Assembly: GCA_943735955.1 (NCBI GenBank)
Contig: OX030955.1
Span: 13,732,083-13,796,082 of the forward strand
Length of the DNA stretch: 64,000 bases
Source of the DNA: Piscicola geometra
Lineage: Eukaryota > Annelida > Clitellata > Hirudinida > Piscicolidae
Direction of reading: 5' to 3'
Every line of letters begins with the position of its first letter. Positions within the stretch are counted from its first letter, which is position 1. Shown in pieces: positions 23,701 to 61,674 of the stretch. The position numbers were made by a program, and so were the translations under genes. The notes beneath the pieces are model-generated. The model ran no database searches, had not been told where the DNA came from, and worked only from the letters and a program-made list of their open reading frames with translations.

Positions 23701-24081
23701 ACATCGCCAACAACTACAAAAATTACGTCACCAACAACAACTACAAAAGTTACGTCGCCAACATCAACTACAACAATTACTTCACTAACAACTACTCCTA
23801 TAATACCCACTTCACCAACAACTACTCCTACAACAACTACTCCTATAATACCCAATTCACCAACAACTACTCCTACAACAACTCTTTCACCAGCAACTAA
23901 TCCTACAACAATTACTTCGCCAATAACTGACTCCACAACAATTATTTCACCAACAACTGATTCTACAATAATTAGTTCTCCAACGACCAAGGCCATAATA
24001 CTAACTTCATCAACAACCAAACCTACTATACACTCGTTTTGTTTTGTTTTTGTGTCCTTGGTTTTTGTTAAACATTTCTGA
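17704..24081 (+). CDS. ADAM-family metalloprotease with disintegrin and mucin-like stalk
   Basis: Cell-surface or secreted zinc protease. Exons: 17704-17817, 18092-18168, 18380-18452, 18523-18605, 18798-18892, 18999-19054, 19162-19239, 19438-19509, 19621-19784, 19879-19963, 20100-20236, 20325-20507, 20655-20876, 20986-21179, 23084-23270, 23382-23456 and 23599-24081. In order: signal peptide (MPMNTLKCVLLLWLVAACQC), prodomain, furin site KKRRRKRS near residue 163, reprolysin domain with HEIGHNFGLYHD near 314-325 and Met-turn CIMS, disintegrin (CGNG, EQCDCG, CDLAETC), Cys-rich region, EGF-like module (CPTCVNG, CHCDEGYEG), a Thr/Pro/Ser-rich stalk of about 115 residues, and the hydrophobic end FCFVFVSLVFVKHF. 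About 792 codons. Phases agree everywhere except inside exon 12 near 20436-20443, where the frame shifts between CLHNAPKTLS and CGNGVLEVGE. Confidence 0.92.
20100..20236 (+). CDS. ADAM exon 11: zinc-binding catalytic exon
   Basis: This exon encodes HEIGHNFGLYHD: three zinc-binding histidines, the catalytic Glu, and the Asp that classes it with reprolysins. CIMS supplies the Met-turn. All catalytic residues are present, so the enzyme is predicted active if the downstream frame problem is a sequencing error. Confidence 0.9.
21190..22900 (-). pseudogene. Decayed LINE reverse transcriptase fragment in ADAM intron 14
   Basis: On the minus strand, broken frames read AFIDLTKAFDLVSKNEIF, LAKIG and LFNLARLKTKRKTR, plus an LLFGILFAVVLKRAFG-like block. 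This is RT palm text of a LINE family different from the CR1/L2 copies. Stops and shifts are frequent. MITE copy B (21487-22320) is inserted into it, so the LINE decayed earlier. Confidence 0.6.
21487..22320 (+). mobile_element. hAT-type MITE, copy B (834 bp)
   Basis: Starts CAGTGTTATTTTCGT and ends ACGAAAATAACACTG-like. Target duplication ATTCCCAG (21479-21486) / ATTTCCAG (22321-22328), 7 of 8. It is longer than copies A and C because the AAAACGAAAACGAAAATAAA subterminal blocks are amplified. Confidence 0.85.
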
Positions 24082-25367
24082 ATGAAAATCAATCAGTGGC
24101 CAGTTCCATTAGGTAGTTTTGGACGCTTTCTCCAGACAAAGGAACTTCAATAAGATCAACCATAATCTTTAACATTAAAGCGAGAAACATTTTACAATTC
24201 CAAAGAACTATCTGATAGGTGGAGGTTGCTCAAGGTGAACCAGCTCCTAAGATAGAACAAGCTTATTTACAGCTATGCGATTTATAATTTTTTTCTATTT
24301 TTTTTTATTCATGCATCCGTCTTTAAAGCATATTTTGTATTAGTTTCGTTTCTGAAAGTTGCCTCGTTCAATTAGAATAATTGAAAAACTGATTTCAAGA
24401 AGAATAGTTAAAAATTTGGAAGATAACGATTTGCTGTTTTTTCCTCACATTCGAAAAAGTATTGTTTTTTTAATTAATTAGATGATGCACTACAGTTTCA
24501 TTATGTGCAAATAGTATAATTAATAATTGAGTTATAAGCTTGTTTTAACCATGGGTTTGTAGCATGGTCATAGTTGTCTAAGATGAAACATGAATAGTTG
24601 CATAAGATAAAAGGTAGAAAAAGATTATAGACATTGATGAATCTGTCTCTGGCATTCGTCTATCTCGGGAGAGGATGAATCTATATAGACTATATACAGT
24701 ATAATCGACTATATAAAGTTTATATTCTAAATAGACTATTGAAAATTAATAGAAACCAATAACTTACTTTTTTATGATATGCCATAATATGCAAATGAAT
24801 AACTAAGCATTTCTTTGGATAAAATGATAGTCGGATAATAAGTGAAATTTTTAAATTAAAATTTTTTTGACATAAGTTATGATTTCATCCTAAACAACTA
24901 AGCATTCCATCTTGGGAATCCAGTTTCTCAAGATGCAATTTTTGAGTGTTTATGTTTGAGGTTAATAAACTCATATTTCTTTATTTTTTGTGTTAAAGTT
25001 TATATAGTTTGACAAAGAGTCAATATAATGGCTGAAAAATTTTAATTTACGTTATTGGTTATACCATATACCTATAGTTAGCAACCACCACGGATTTTTC
25101 AAAATTGTCAATTTAAAAAAAATATATAAATTTAATAGATTTTGGTTTGCAGATTGTGAATCTGTTTTTATTTTTTCACTATTCCAATCGGTTCAAAAGT
25201 TACTCAAGCTTTTAAACTCGAATAAATTGAACTTTTAGGAGAATTACGTACAGCGCTGTTTGGCCTGAATAAATATGCGTTTCACGGACCTGACTTTGAG
25301 TTTCTAACTTTTTCAATATCTTTCGAATATTGATGAAACTTTTTTAATGAATAAAATTCAAATTAAA
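24082..25367. other. AT-rich intergenic region downstream of ADAM
   Basis: No coding blocks. The segment 25062-25240 (TATAGTTAGCAACCACCACG onward) is a diverged copy of the repeat at 29337-29520. No obvious poly(A) signal lies close to the ADAM stop. Confidence 0.5.
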
Positions 25368-27190
25368 AATCAATCAATCAATTATCACTAATAATTTGTA
25401 TAGCGCCCTTTACTAAGTGAACAAAAGCGTTCAGCCATCACGTCCCAAACAAGTACGTCTTCAGGCCTCGACGGAAAGTTATGAGTGACTTAGTTGAAGT
25501 TAAAGAAGAAGGTAAAGAATTCCATAAAAGAGGACCACAGTAAGAAAAAGAACGTTTTGCAAAAGAGTGTTTAACTGGAAAACGTAAAGAACGATTAAAG
25601 GTAGATGATCTTAGACCAGATTTAGGGGGTTGTTTAATTAGATTTTAAAGATAAATTGGAGCATTACAGTTATGAATTTTAAACATATTTAGGCATATTT
25701 TAAAAGTCACTCTAGATCTCAAAGGTAACCAATGTAACAAACGAAGATAAAAAGAAATGTGAGAAAACTTAGGAGCACGAGCAACAAGACGAGCAGCACA
25801 ATTAAAGGCTTTATTTAGAGAAGCTAAAGTAGTATCAGGGAGACCATAATAAAGAGAGTTGCAATAATCAATCCTGGAGAGAACTAGAGAAGATACAAGA
25901 AGTTGCAAGGTAGGATCATCGAGAAAAGGAAGAAGTTGTTTAATACGACGAATGTGGAAGTAACAAGATTTAGAGACAGATAGAATTTGAGGAGCTAAAG
26001 ACAAGTTAGAATCGAAAATAAAACCAAGGCTACGAATGGAAGATGAAGGGTTTACAGAGAGTGAAGAGGGGGGAGGCAAAACTAAAGAAGGAAGAGATAG
26101 TAAAGACGTTGATTTTTTATTGAAATATATGAGTTCAAATTTGTCCGGATTAAGTTTGAGAAACATAGAAGAAGCCCAAGAGATTATAGATTGAAGACAG
26201 AGAGTTATTTTATTAACAGTAAGGTCAAGAGAAGAGTCAGTGAAAAATGTATAAATATAGGAGTCGTCAGCATAAATTTGACTGTTTAAAGAAGATGACG
26301 AAATAATATTAGGTAGTTCCGAGGTCTAAAGAATAAAAAGTAAGGGACCAAGGATTGAGTCTTGTGGAACTCCATAAGATAAAGAAACAGAAGAAAAACG
26401 AGAAGATTCAATTGATACATAGGAAGTTCGCTCAGAAAGGTAGGATTTAAGCCAGATAAGAGAGGAACCAAAAATATTAAAGGAAGAATCTAAAACATTT
26501 AATAAAAGAGTATGGTCGACAGTGTCAAAAGCAGCTGAAAAGTCAAGGCATAAAAGAAGAGAAGAGGCATTAGAATCAGAAGTTAAAATAAGGTCATTAT
26601 AGAGTTTAAGTAAAGCAGTTTCAGTGGAGTGGCCAATTCTGAAACCAGATTGAGAGGAAGGAAGAAGTGAGTTTTTTTCTAGATAGAAGATTAATTGTTG
26701 AGAAATAACTTTTTCAAGGACCTTAGAAAGAAAGGAAAATTCAGATACAGGTCTATAACTGGATAAGGATGCAGGATCAAGAGAAGGCTTTTTAATTTTA
26801 GGAATAATAAATGAAGATTTGAGGGCAGACGGAAATTTAGATGTAGACAAAGATAAGTTAACCAAATCCAGAACAATAGGATAGAATAAAAAAGAGAGTT
26901 CTTTAAAAAGGGTTGTAGGAATAAGATCTAGAGAACAAGAAGTGGGAGACATAGAATTAATTATATTTGTAAGATGGTCCAATGTGACAGAAGAAAAGGA
27001 TGATAATGATTCAGAAGTAATCTTAGTAAAAGATGGTATAGGCCTATTATTAGACGAAGATCTAATATTAGATATTTTATTAGTTAGAAATTTAAGATAG
27101 TCATCAGGAGAGAAAAATGGAGGAGGAGAGTTTTTATGTAAAAGTTTAGATAAAGAAGACCACCTATTTTTAGAATAGGAGGGAGAGATA
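25368..27190 (-). mobile_element. CR1/L2-type LINE copy 2, inverted, with stops
   Basis: Nearly identical to the copy at 8320-10016 but on the minus strand and slightly longer at the 5' end. The RT frame is cut by a TAG just after the GVPQ box (near 26325, where copy 1 has a Tyr codon) and a TAA near 25645. YADD is still recognisable between the two open parts (25645-26166 and 26326-26982). The (TGAT)n tail is at 25368-25385. Confidence 0.9.
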
Positions 27191-27239
27191 AATTAAAAGC
27201 TTATTTTGACAACTGAAATAAAAAAGTAGCTTTATAGCG

Positions 27240-27370
27240 TGTCCGGACATTTCGTCGCAGGACAATTCGTCGCAGGACATTTCGTCGCAGGACAATTCGT
27301 CGCAGGACAATTTGTCGCGGAAAATTTGTCGCGGACAATTCGTCGCGTGGACAATTTGTCACCAAAACTT
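27240..27370. repeat. Subterminal repeat GACAATTCGTCGCAGGACA
   Basis: Six or seven copies of an 18-bp ATTCGTCGCAGGACAATT-type unit. It lies next to the MULE transposase remnant and probably belongs to that element's terminal region. One unit-like sequence occurs at 11846-11868. Confidence 0.75.
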
Positions 27371-27649
27371 GAAATGAACTGATATCAGTCAGTCGGGAGA
27401 GAGCTCCATCACGTGGGAGTTTATTTCAGTTTTTCACGTCTCGACATACGTGTTTTCTTGTTCGCCCAGCAACAGCCTAACTTATTTAATTCCTCTTCCA
27501 AAATACGAAATGGGATTTTCGAAAATAAGCCTAAACTTCTACAACAAAAATCTTCGGGTTTTTGATGAGTGGATATCCATAGATCGAAATAAAAACAGCT
27601 CGAGCATTTATTGAGTGATCGCAATAAACACAATGGAATTTAATATTTA

Positions 27650-28330
27650 ACTAGAAGAAAATGTTTCGGTAAGTAGTCCTATAATAAAAGTAATTAACCA
27701 AATTGATGTTGTGGCTGCATCCTCTCAAGTAATCGAGTGATGATCGATTCTCGTAATCGAGCATAACAGTGCGCAGTCGAATATTGAGATCTCGATACTT
27801 CTTCTTTTTGAGAGGAGGATCTTCGCCAGCAAGAAGACGCTCGATGATCATTTGGTTGTTGCTCTGCTCCTTCTGAAGTTTGACTACTAACCTCGGCAGA
27901 GTTGGATGCGCAACTTGAACTGACCGTGCAAATGCACTCTGCCATCCTTCCACTGTGTTGTTTGTACGAGGAGTGTTGTCACAAACAGCTTGGTAGCAAT
28001 CCCAGATGTCCAAGGCAAAAAGAGGCCTCGTTCTTCGACCTCGTCATTGACTTCCAAGGAACGTATCTTCAAATAGTTGAGAAGTTGATCAACTTCAGGA
28101 AACGTTGCGAGTCCCACTAGTTCTCCATAGACATGGATCTTATGCTCGTTGGGAACTAGAGCAACTAGCATCCGGATGTGCATGGCATAGTCAGGTTCAG
28201 TGTTGCATCGGCCCGCATATCCGTACTCTTGAACCTTACGCCAAAGGCACTGTCCAAAGTGGAAATGACAGCCATGAATTTGTGCTTCGAAGATCCTGGT
28301 GAAAGCATTCATGGAAGCCTGTTCAAAATC
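27650..28330 (-). pseudogene. MULE-type transposase remnant
   Basis: Two overlapping frames on the minus strand: 28312-27887 (CHFHFGQCLWRKVQEYG, then LVALVPNEHKI) and 28013-27651 (DNTPRTNNTVEGWQSAF, KLQKEQSNNQMIIERLL). These are the conserved C-terminal blocks of the MULE transposases often found with FLYWCH fingers (HFHFxQxLWRK, RTNNxVEGWH). A frameshift near 27950 separates them. The N-terminal catalytic part is missing. Confidence 0.75.
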
Positions 28331-28420
28331 GGTGATGATGGTCTCTGGTTGCTACTTGTTTTTTAAAAGTGAATCTAAAACCTTTTTAGGAAATATGCAA
28401 ACTCCACTTTAAAATTAACC

Positions 28421-29177
28421 TGATACAAATATCACTGATACAAATATCACTGATACAAATATCACTGATACAAATATCACTGATACAAATATCACTGATA
28501 CAAATATCACTGATACAAATATCACTGATACAAATATCACTGATACAAATATCACTGATACAAATATCACTGATACAAATATCACTGATACAAATATCAC
28601 TGATACAAATATCACTGATACAAATATCACTGATACAAATATCACTGATACAAATATCACTGATACAAATATCACTGATACAAATATCACTGATACAAAT
28701 ATCACTGATACAAATATCACTGATACAAATATCACTGATACAAATATCACTGATACAAATATCACTGATACAAATATCACTGATACAAATATCACTGATA
28801 CAAATATCACTGATACAAATATCACTGATACAAATATCACTGATACAAATATCACTGATACAAATATCACTGATACAAATATCACTGATACAAATATCAC
28901 TGATACAAATATCACTGATACAAATATCACTGATACAAATATCACTGATACAAATATCACTGATACAAATATCACTGATACAAATATCACTGATACAAAT
29001 ATCACTGATACAAATATCACTGATACAAATATCACTGATACAAATATCACTGATACAAATATCACTGATACAAATATCACTGATACAAATATCACTGATA
29101 CAAATATCACTGATACAAATATCACTGATACAAATATCACTGATACAAATATCACTGATACAAATATCACTGATACA
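28421..29177. repeat. 15-bp satellite (TGATACAAATATCAC)n, about 50 copies
   Basis: Essentially perfect array with no visible variants. Because 15 is a multiple of 3, a VSVIF pentapeptide frame runs through on the minus strand; this is not evidence of a gene. Confidence 0.97.
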
Positions 29178-29324
29178 TTATATTCATTGAAAAGGAAATT
29201 CATTTTTCAACCTTAAAATTATATATTGACGTTAGTCAAAACATTAATAAGTTAAAGTTATTCAGTTTTCTACGATGACTATCATTCATAAAAATTCCCC
29301 GGTTAAAGCTAATTAGCATAGCGT

Positions 29325-29360
29325 CGTGGTGGTTGCTACCTATAGTTAGCAACCGCCACG
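29325..29360. repeat. Hairpin CGTGGTGGTTGCTA / TTAGCAACCGCCACG
   Basis: Near-perfect inverted repeat with a 7-bp loop. The right arm and about 180 bp beyond it match 25062-25240, so the hairpin is part of a dispersed repeat family. Confidence 0.75.
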
Positions 29361-30185
29361 AAATTTGCAAAATTTATTAATTTAAAAAATAAAATATTCC
29401 TATGATAGATTTTGAAGTGCAGATTTCAAATCAGTTTACATTTTCCAAATATTTCAAATGGTTCAAAAGTTATTCAAATTTTAAACTCCCGAAAAGTGAG
29501 CGTTTTGGCGAATTATATTCAACGCTTAAGCCAAAAAAATACATATGAGTTTGACGGGACGACGTCGCGACGTTGTTTCATTATAACTTTTTTGATGAGT
29601 GTCATTTAATGTTGAAACTTGACAAGATCATGTATTTAAAAAAAAAGATAGTAGTATTTAAAACAAATATTTCATAATAAAATAAAAGATTTTAAACCGT
29701 TTATTTTCTACCTAAATAAATAAATCTTTAAAAGCACATAAACTTTATGTTGGAATAGAAAACGAAATTCTACTTATTTAAATATATATAAAAAATTTAT
29801 TAACAATAAAAAGCAAAAATGAATAAAATTAAAAGAATGATAATTATTTCAATAATACAACGAAATGTGTATAAACAATAAAAAGTGAGAATGAACAATA
29901 TTTAACCCATTAACGCATGACTCAAAGGAATTAATTAATTTTTCTACAGTTTATTGAAAAACTGATTCTAAAAAATAAAATCAAAAAATAAGTCTGAAAT
30001 ATTTTATGCAAAAAAAGTTATGATGAAAATAAAAAATGTCCTTAAAAAAGGACACTATGCGTTGCTACTGACGGTAATCACGATTCGTGGTAGATGCTGA
30101 AGCACTCTAAATGTGAAGCTACATTACATTTAAGACATTTTTCTGCATTTTCTTTCCACATTGCTTGCATCTTTTTTGCCCATCT

Positions 30186-30640
30186 TCAATTTGACCAACA
30201 AAATGATCTTATTAGTTTGGATACCACTGATACACCAAGGCCTAAATCGTTGTTGCACTCTTCTGATGCTCCTTGATATGGGTTTATCAAATAACCAAGC
30301 CTATTATTCAGACGCCAAACTGTATACCAAAACCTTATGGGTTTCCCTCTGCTAAGTTCTTTTGATGAATGCCTTCCATAATATGGCACCATTGATTCAT
30401 CAATCGCCAAATGACATTCTTTGGGCTAAAACTTGTGAAATCTTTCATTCATAGCATCAAATAATGGACGCACTTTGGCCATTCTGTCTAATTTATTAAT
30501 TTTCTCATTGTCATTGCAATGAAAATATCTTAATAATTATTCAAATCTGTTGACAGTCATAGCATTGCTTACAGATAGATTGCGTCCATGGTCACTTTGT
30601 TCGCAGTACATCCTGCGGTTTGCCAAAGGAACATAGCCTG
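30186..30640 (-). pseudogene. piggyBac transposase remnant
   Basis: The minus-strand frame contains LAIDESMVPYYGRHSSKEL, the conserved block around a catalytic Asp of piggyBac transposases, then RFWYTVWRLNNRLGYL. An upstream stop at about 30426 and loss of the rest make it non-functional. MYCEQSDHGRNLSV follows on the 5' side at about 30580-30620. Confidence 0.8.
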
Positions 30641-30717
30641 AAAGAATGAGTATAGGCTATACTTATGCTTTCAGGTTTGCTCCTTTGGCAAACCGTAGGA
30701 TGTACTGCGAACAAAGA
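30593..30717. repeat. Inverted repeat within piggyBac B
   Basis: CTTTGTTCGCAGTACATCCT with CGGTTTGCCAAAGGA pairs with TCCTTTGGCAAACCG and AGGATGTACTGCGAACAAAG. The arms are about 36 bp (longer with mismatches) around a short centre, giving a strong hairpin made by inverted duplication of transposase sequence. Confidence 0.9.
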
Positions 30718-31331
30718 GACAATGTGCACAACCTAGCTATACTGTATAGCTATCAACTTGATGACTGTTACATAAAAAATTAATTAAACAATGTGAGGGA
30801 AGACATGTTTTAAAATTTTGATTTGTCGTTAGAACTATTAGAACTGTATCTGCTGAGAAGAAATCATTGTCATCTTCCAAAATACTAATGACTTCATGAA
30901 GAACGAATCTGAAAATAATTGTTTTTACCATCTGTATTACTGCATAGTGTCCTTAAAAAAGGACACTCAATAAAACACAGTTTTTGGAAATAATATTACA
31001 TGTAAAATGAAATTTATTTTAAAATAAGATATAAGAATGAATAACAATGGAATAATATTATAAATCATAAATGGTAGACATTAAATAAAATTATAACTAA
31101 CTTTTTTTCATGAGCCATGACAAAAACACAAAAAATTTAGTTATCGCCTTGAAAAATCAGAATATCGAAACAATTTATCAATTTCAAATCACAAAAAAAT
31201 TTTTTTTAAAGACTTCAGTTTATATAAGACAGGATTAGTTGCAAAGATAATAAATATAATCAAGATAACTATTATAAAAAAAACTTGTTATTGCTGTCCT
31301 TAAAAAAGGACAGTATGCGTTAATGGGTTAA

Positions 31332-32440
31332 TGAATGATAATTATTTAAATGAAACTAAATTGTATTAACAATAGCGAGAGTGAATAATTCTTCATTTTT
31401 TAATTGAACAGTTAATGGTATTGTTTTTAAACAATTTCCAAATAAAAATGTGTTCAAAGACACTTTTGGTATATTTATTATTGAAGATGGAGGAAGAAAT
31501 TATAAATTCATGAATGATCATAGTTTTCTCTTTTTTGTTAGATTTATTCTCTTTTTAGCAACAATACACACCTTTGAGTATAAAACCAGTGGGTTTGTAT
31601 TAATGAAGTTGTCATTAAGGCATCCCAAAACTTCAGCTAAAGTTTAGGTAGCCAGGCTACCTGGTAGCCTACTGTCTTAGTTTAGACAACTGTATTTTAA
31701 AGTTTAAAAATTCTCATTTGTAAAGTCGTCACGCTCAAATGGCTTAATTTATTATTTTGGACTCTAAGCTATGAATATCATAAGAACCAACCAAATGAAT
31801 GTAAATAAATAAAACTTTAAAAAATAATCCAACCAAGAATAACTATGAATTTTTAAATAATATAGAAATTAAACGGCGATAACTATTCAACAGACGATAT
31901 AAAAACAAAAACATAATTTTGATGCGCTTTACATTTAATAAAATGCTATACGTATGATTTGTATTTTTAAAATCACAAACGGAGGAACACTTTTTTTCAA
32001 TGAAGTTGATATTATTTAAAAGATTAGGAAATGTACTTTCAGAATGTATTTGCTAGATTTTAATTATATTTTTAAAAGTAGTTTAAAATTCAAAGTGAAC
32101 AATTTAAAGTTTATTTTCTCGTTTAATTATTTAAGAAAAAAATTTCTACCATTCGGTTTGAAGTAGGAAATTCAAATACGATTTTAACTATATATCATTC
32201 ATTTATATACATTATATTTTGATTTGCGGATTTGAAAAATGAACAAGTAGGTGTCGATTCAAAAATTCCAGATGACACAGCGTAAAGTTGACTTAATATG
32301 ATATTCAGTTTTAAATATTGGGTTTTTAAGCTTAGTTAATAAAATTTTACTTTTTATTTAATTTTTAAATGAAAAAATGGTTAAACTTTCATTTAATTAC
32401 AATTTGAATTTTAATTGAGCGAATTCTAGCAAAGTGTTTA
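31332..32440. other. AT-rich intergenic region
   Basis: No conserved coding block or repeat recognised. GTAGCCAGGCTACCTGGTAG at 31649-31668 is a short palindrome. Confidence 0.5.
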
Positions 32441-32444
32441 TTCG

Positions 32445-32515
32445 ATTTGAGCGCTCTTGAATTTGAAGAAAGAGCGCTATAGAAATCTATTTTGATTGAT
32501 TGATTGATTGATAGA
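32445..32515 (+). mobile_element. LINE/SINE 3' end fragment with stem-loop
   Basis: GAGCGCTCTTGAATTTGAAG and AAAGAGCGCTATAGAAAT plus a (TGAT)n tail. AGCGCTCTT pairs with AAGAGCGCT. Confidence 0.75.
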
Positions 32516-32625
32516 ATACAAAATATGCACACACAAAAACAATGCATCCATGGTCTCATCCTGCCCTACATTTCAAATTTTCTCTATGGATGATTTTTTG
32601 ATCTTTAGATTAAATGATTAGCATA

Positions 32626-32631
32626 TTTATT
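32626..32631 (-). terminator. Candidate poly(A) signal of the ADGF-like gene
   Basis: AATAAA on the minus strand, about 200 bp past the stop codon at 32831. Confidence 0.35.
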
Positions 32632-32830
32632 TTTGTGAATGTTTCAAGAAGCTTATTGAACTGAAATGTTGTTTTTACAGATTGCTGTAGAAAAGAAATA
32701 TGTAGTATATAAACATAAGTCACTTCGAAGAACCAAAACTTGCAGGGATAAACCACCTAACCTAATAATATTATTGCATAAATAGCTCAATTAAATTGGA
32801 ATACAATACAAATATTGATATATTGTTCTT

Positions 32831-43003
<10,173 letters not shown>

Positions 43004-43128
43004 TGCTCTGAAATGAATTATCCTAGAATCTCGTTTAAGACTTTGAATATTTTTGACAATTATGAATATCAATATCGTCTAAAATAATGAAGTTCAACGC
43101 AATTATCCTTTTATTCCTTCGACCAGAG

Positions 43129-43136
43129 TCTTATAT
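43129..43136 (-). promoter_or_regulatory. TATA box of the ADGF-like gene
   Basis: TATATAAG on the minus strand, about 125 bp upstream of the ATG at 43003. This is a plausible core promoter for the signal-peptide exon. Confidence 0.6.
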
Positions 43137-43257
43137 ACCCGGTTGAATATGAGTTTAGGAATTATACAAGTGCATTTAATTTATAAAACTCACGTCAGAT
43201 AGTACTGTATAAAAATATAACAATAGAACACGCACTAAAAATTCTAGTGTTAGACTT

Positions 43258-43500
43258 TCTTCATTATCATCATCATCATCATCTTCTTCTTCATTCTCGT
43301 CATGATCATCATTATCATCATCATCATCAAAAGGTTTACCTAATGGAGCATGTGTTGTGACTGGGTGGAGTACAGGTGTGGTGATGATAATGATGTTGAT
43401 GGAGCATCATCATCTTGATCACTTTCATCATCAACACCACCACTACCATCATCATCATCATCATCGTCGTCGTCATCATCATCATCATCATTTGAACCAT
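43258..43500. repeat. (ATC)n tracts in the ADGF-like/SBP2 intergenic region
   Basis: Degenerate ATC, TTC and GTC trinucleotides in two runs. The rest of the intergenic stretch (43500-44470) is AT-rich. A short minus-strand frame near 44095-44160 (FEACCGVGANYIF, then a stop) could not be tied to any gene. Confidence 0.85.
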
Positions 43501-44235
43501 TTTTTATTTGGTTTATAAATCAATCACGCTGAAACTTGTTTGAGGTTAAACCTATTGACAAAGTTACAGAGATGCTTTTTGGTATGTTAGCTTTTCTTTG
43601 CAAAGTTCAATCAATGCAACGATTATCCGACTTCCGATCGGACTTGTCATAAGAATGCCTCTTTGTGCGACTTTCTTCACTTCGCCAATGACGTCAATCG
43701 ACCATTTGCTCTCGATAAAGTGCCGCTTTTTTTATATAATTACAGAAAAGTCATGAAATTATAATAATATTTTTTTTATCTAATTTTTAAATGCAGGCTT
43801 TTATATCTTATTTTTAAAATACAGGCTATTAATAAGTTGGTGCACTAATATCATATGATCTAAAGCTTTTATTTAATTATTTTTAATTAGAGAACCATTT
43901 AGAAAATTGTTTATATAAAATAGAGACTAAATAATTAAACCCATCTGCCTATGAGAAAAAGTGAAAATTGTTTGCAAAATTACAAAATCTTAATTTTTAA
44001 AAATGTTTTAAAAAATTGTCAAATACGCTGAGTCTAAATTTTCGTTTCCATAGACGTTTGTTGCAGCCATGTAGAACCGATCTACAGCAGTTCTTGCTGA
44101 AAGTCGCTGAAGATGTAGTTTGCACCAACACCACAACAAGCCTCAAACAGCTCCACATGTTTTCAATCTTTAATTTCACAAACACATTTTATATAATCTA
44201 TAAGTTATATTATAAATGATGAGTGTGATTTTGAT

Positions 44236-44241
44236 TTTATT
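44236..44241 (-). terminator. Candidate poly(A) signal of the SBP2 homologue
   Basis: AATAAA on the minus strand, about 235 bp beyond the stop codon at 44477. Confidence 0.35.
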
Positions 44242-44476
44242 TAAATAAATAAAAATTTGGTTTAACAAGTTCTAAATTAACTATTTTTTCTTAATTAATG
44301 AAAAATTTATTTTAAAACTATTCTTTTATTAATACCCTTTACCCGTTTTTACTGCTACCGTCACAACTATTATAATCAATTTTCACATTATGATTATCAT
44401 TATTTTTATCAATTCTATTTTCATCATTTTTAACACAACCGTTGTACTTGAATTCATCATTATCATTTCTGAAAGC

Positions 44477-61300
<16,824 letters not shown>

Positions 61301-61674
61301 TTATTGACTTAAATTTTAAGTCTTTAATTTTAGGATAAGAGCGTTTTAAAGTTTTGAACTTGAATTATTTGCTTTCCAAGTTAAATATTGATTCTTGATA
61401 TTGAAAAATATTGAATTACATTTTAAAATTTAAAGCAAATCAACTAGTTTTTGCAAATTTAAAAGTTTACTTTTAATTTATAAGAAATTATTATATCATA
61501 TTTTCAACAAAAAATTTAATTTTCAGTTAATAATTTTTTTTTACATTAGATTAATAATTTTTTAAAACAAAAAATAATTAAACGCTAAAGCTAAATTACC
61601 AAATTGGTTAAAAGTTAGTCTAATAACTAGAATAAGGATTGATGAATTTAATTGATTCTTAAATAGTTTCAATA
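61301..61674. promoter_or_regulatory. Divergent promoter region between SBP2 and Abraxas
   Basis: 374 bp separate the two start codons (SBP2 on minus, Abraxas on plus). The sequence is AT-rich without a clear TATA box or CpG cluster. A shared bidirectional promoter is inferred from geometry. Confidence 0.5.

Larger units (their letters stand above)
29906..31327 (-). mobile_element. piggyBac-type element B (1.4 kb, defective)
   Basis: TTAA flanks at 29902-29905 and 31328-31331. Inverted ends are CCCATTAACGCAT and ATGCGTTAATGGG. The palindrome GTCCTTAAAAAAGGAC occurs three times: at about 30039, about 30949 and about 31297. Two copies lie next to TATGCGTT, suggesting internal duplication of an end. 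Confidence 0.85.

Noticed and set aside
28421..29177. CRISPR-like array
   Set aside because: The repeats are contiguous 15-bp units without unique spacers, and the genome is animal.
28415..29203. 262-residue minus-strand frame made of VSVIF repeats
   Set aside because: It is the 15-bp satellite read in a frame without stops; no non-repeat coding sequence flanks it.
43997..44185. Possible minus-strand exon with FEACCGVGANYIF and a stop
   Set aside because: The SBP2 frame already ends at 44477 and no splice partner fits; too short to support.
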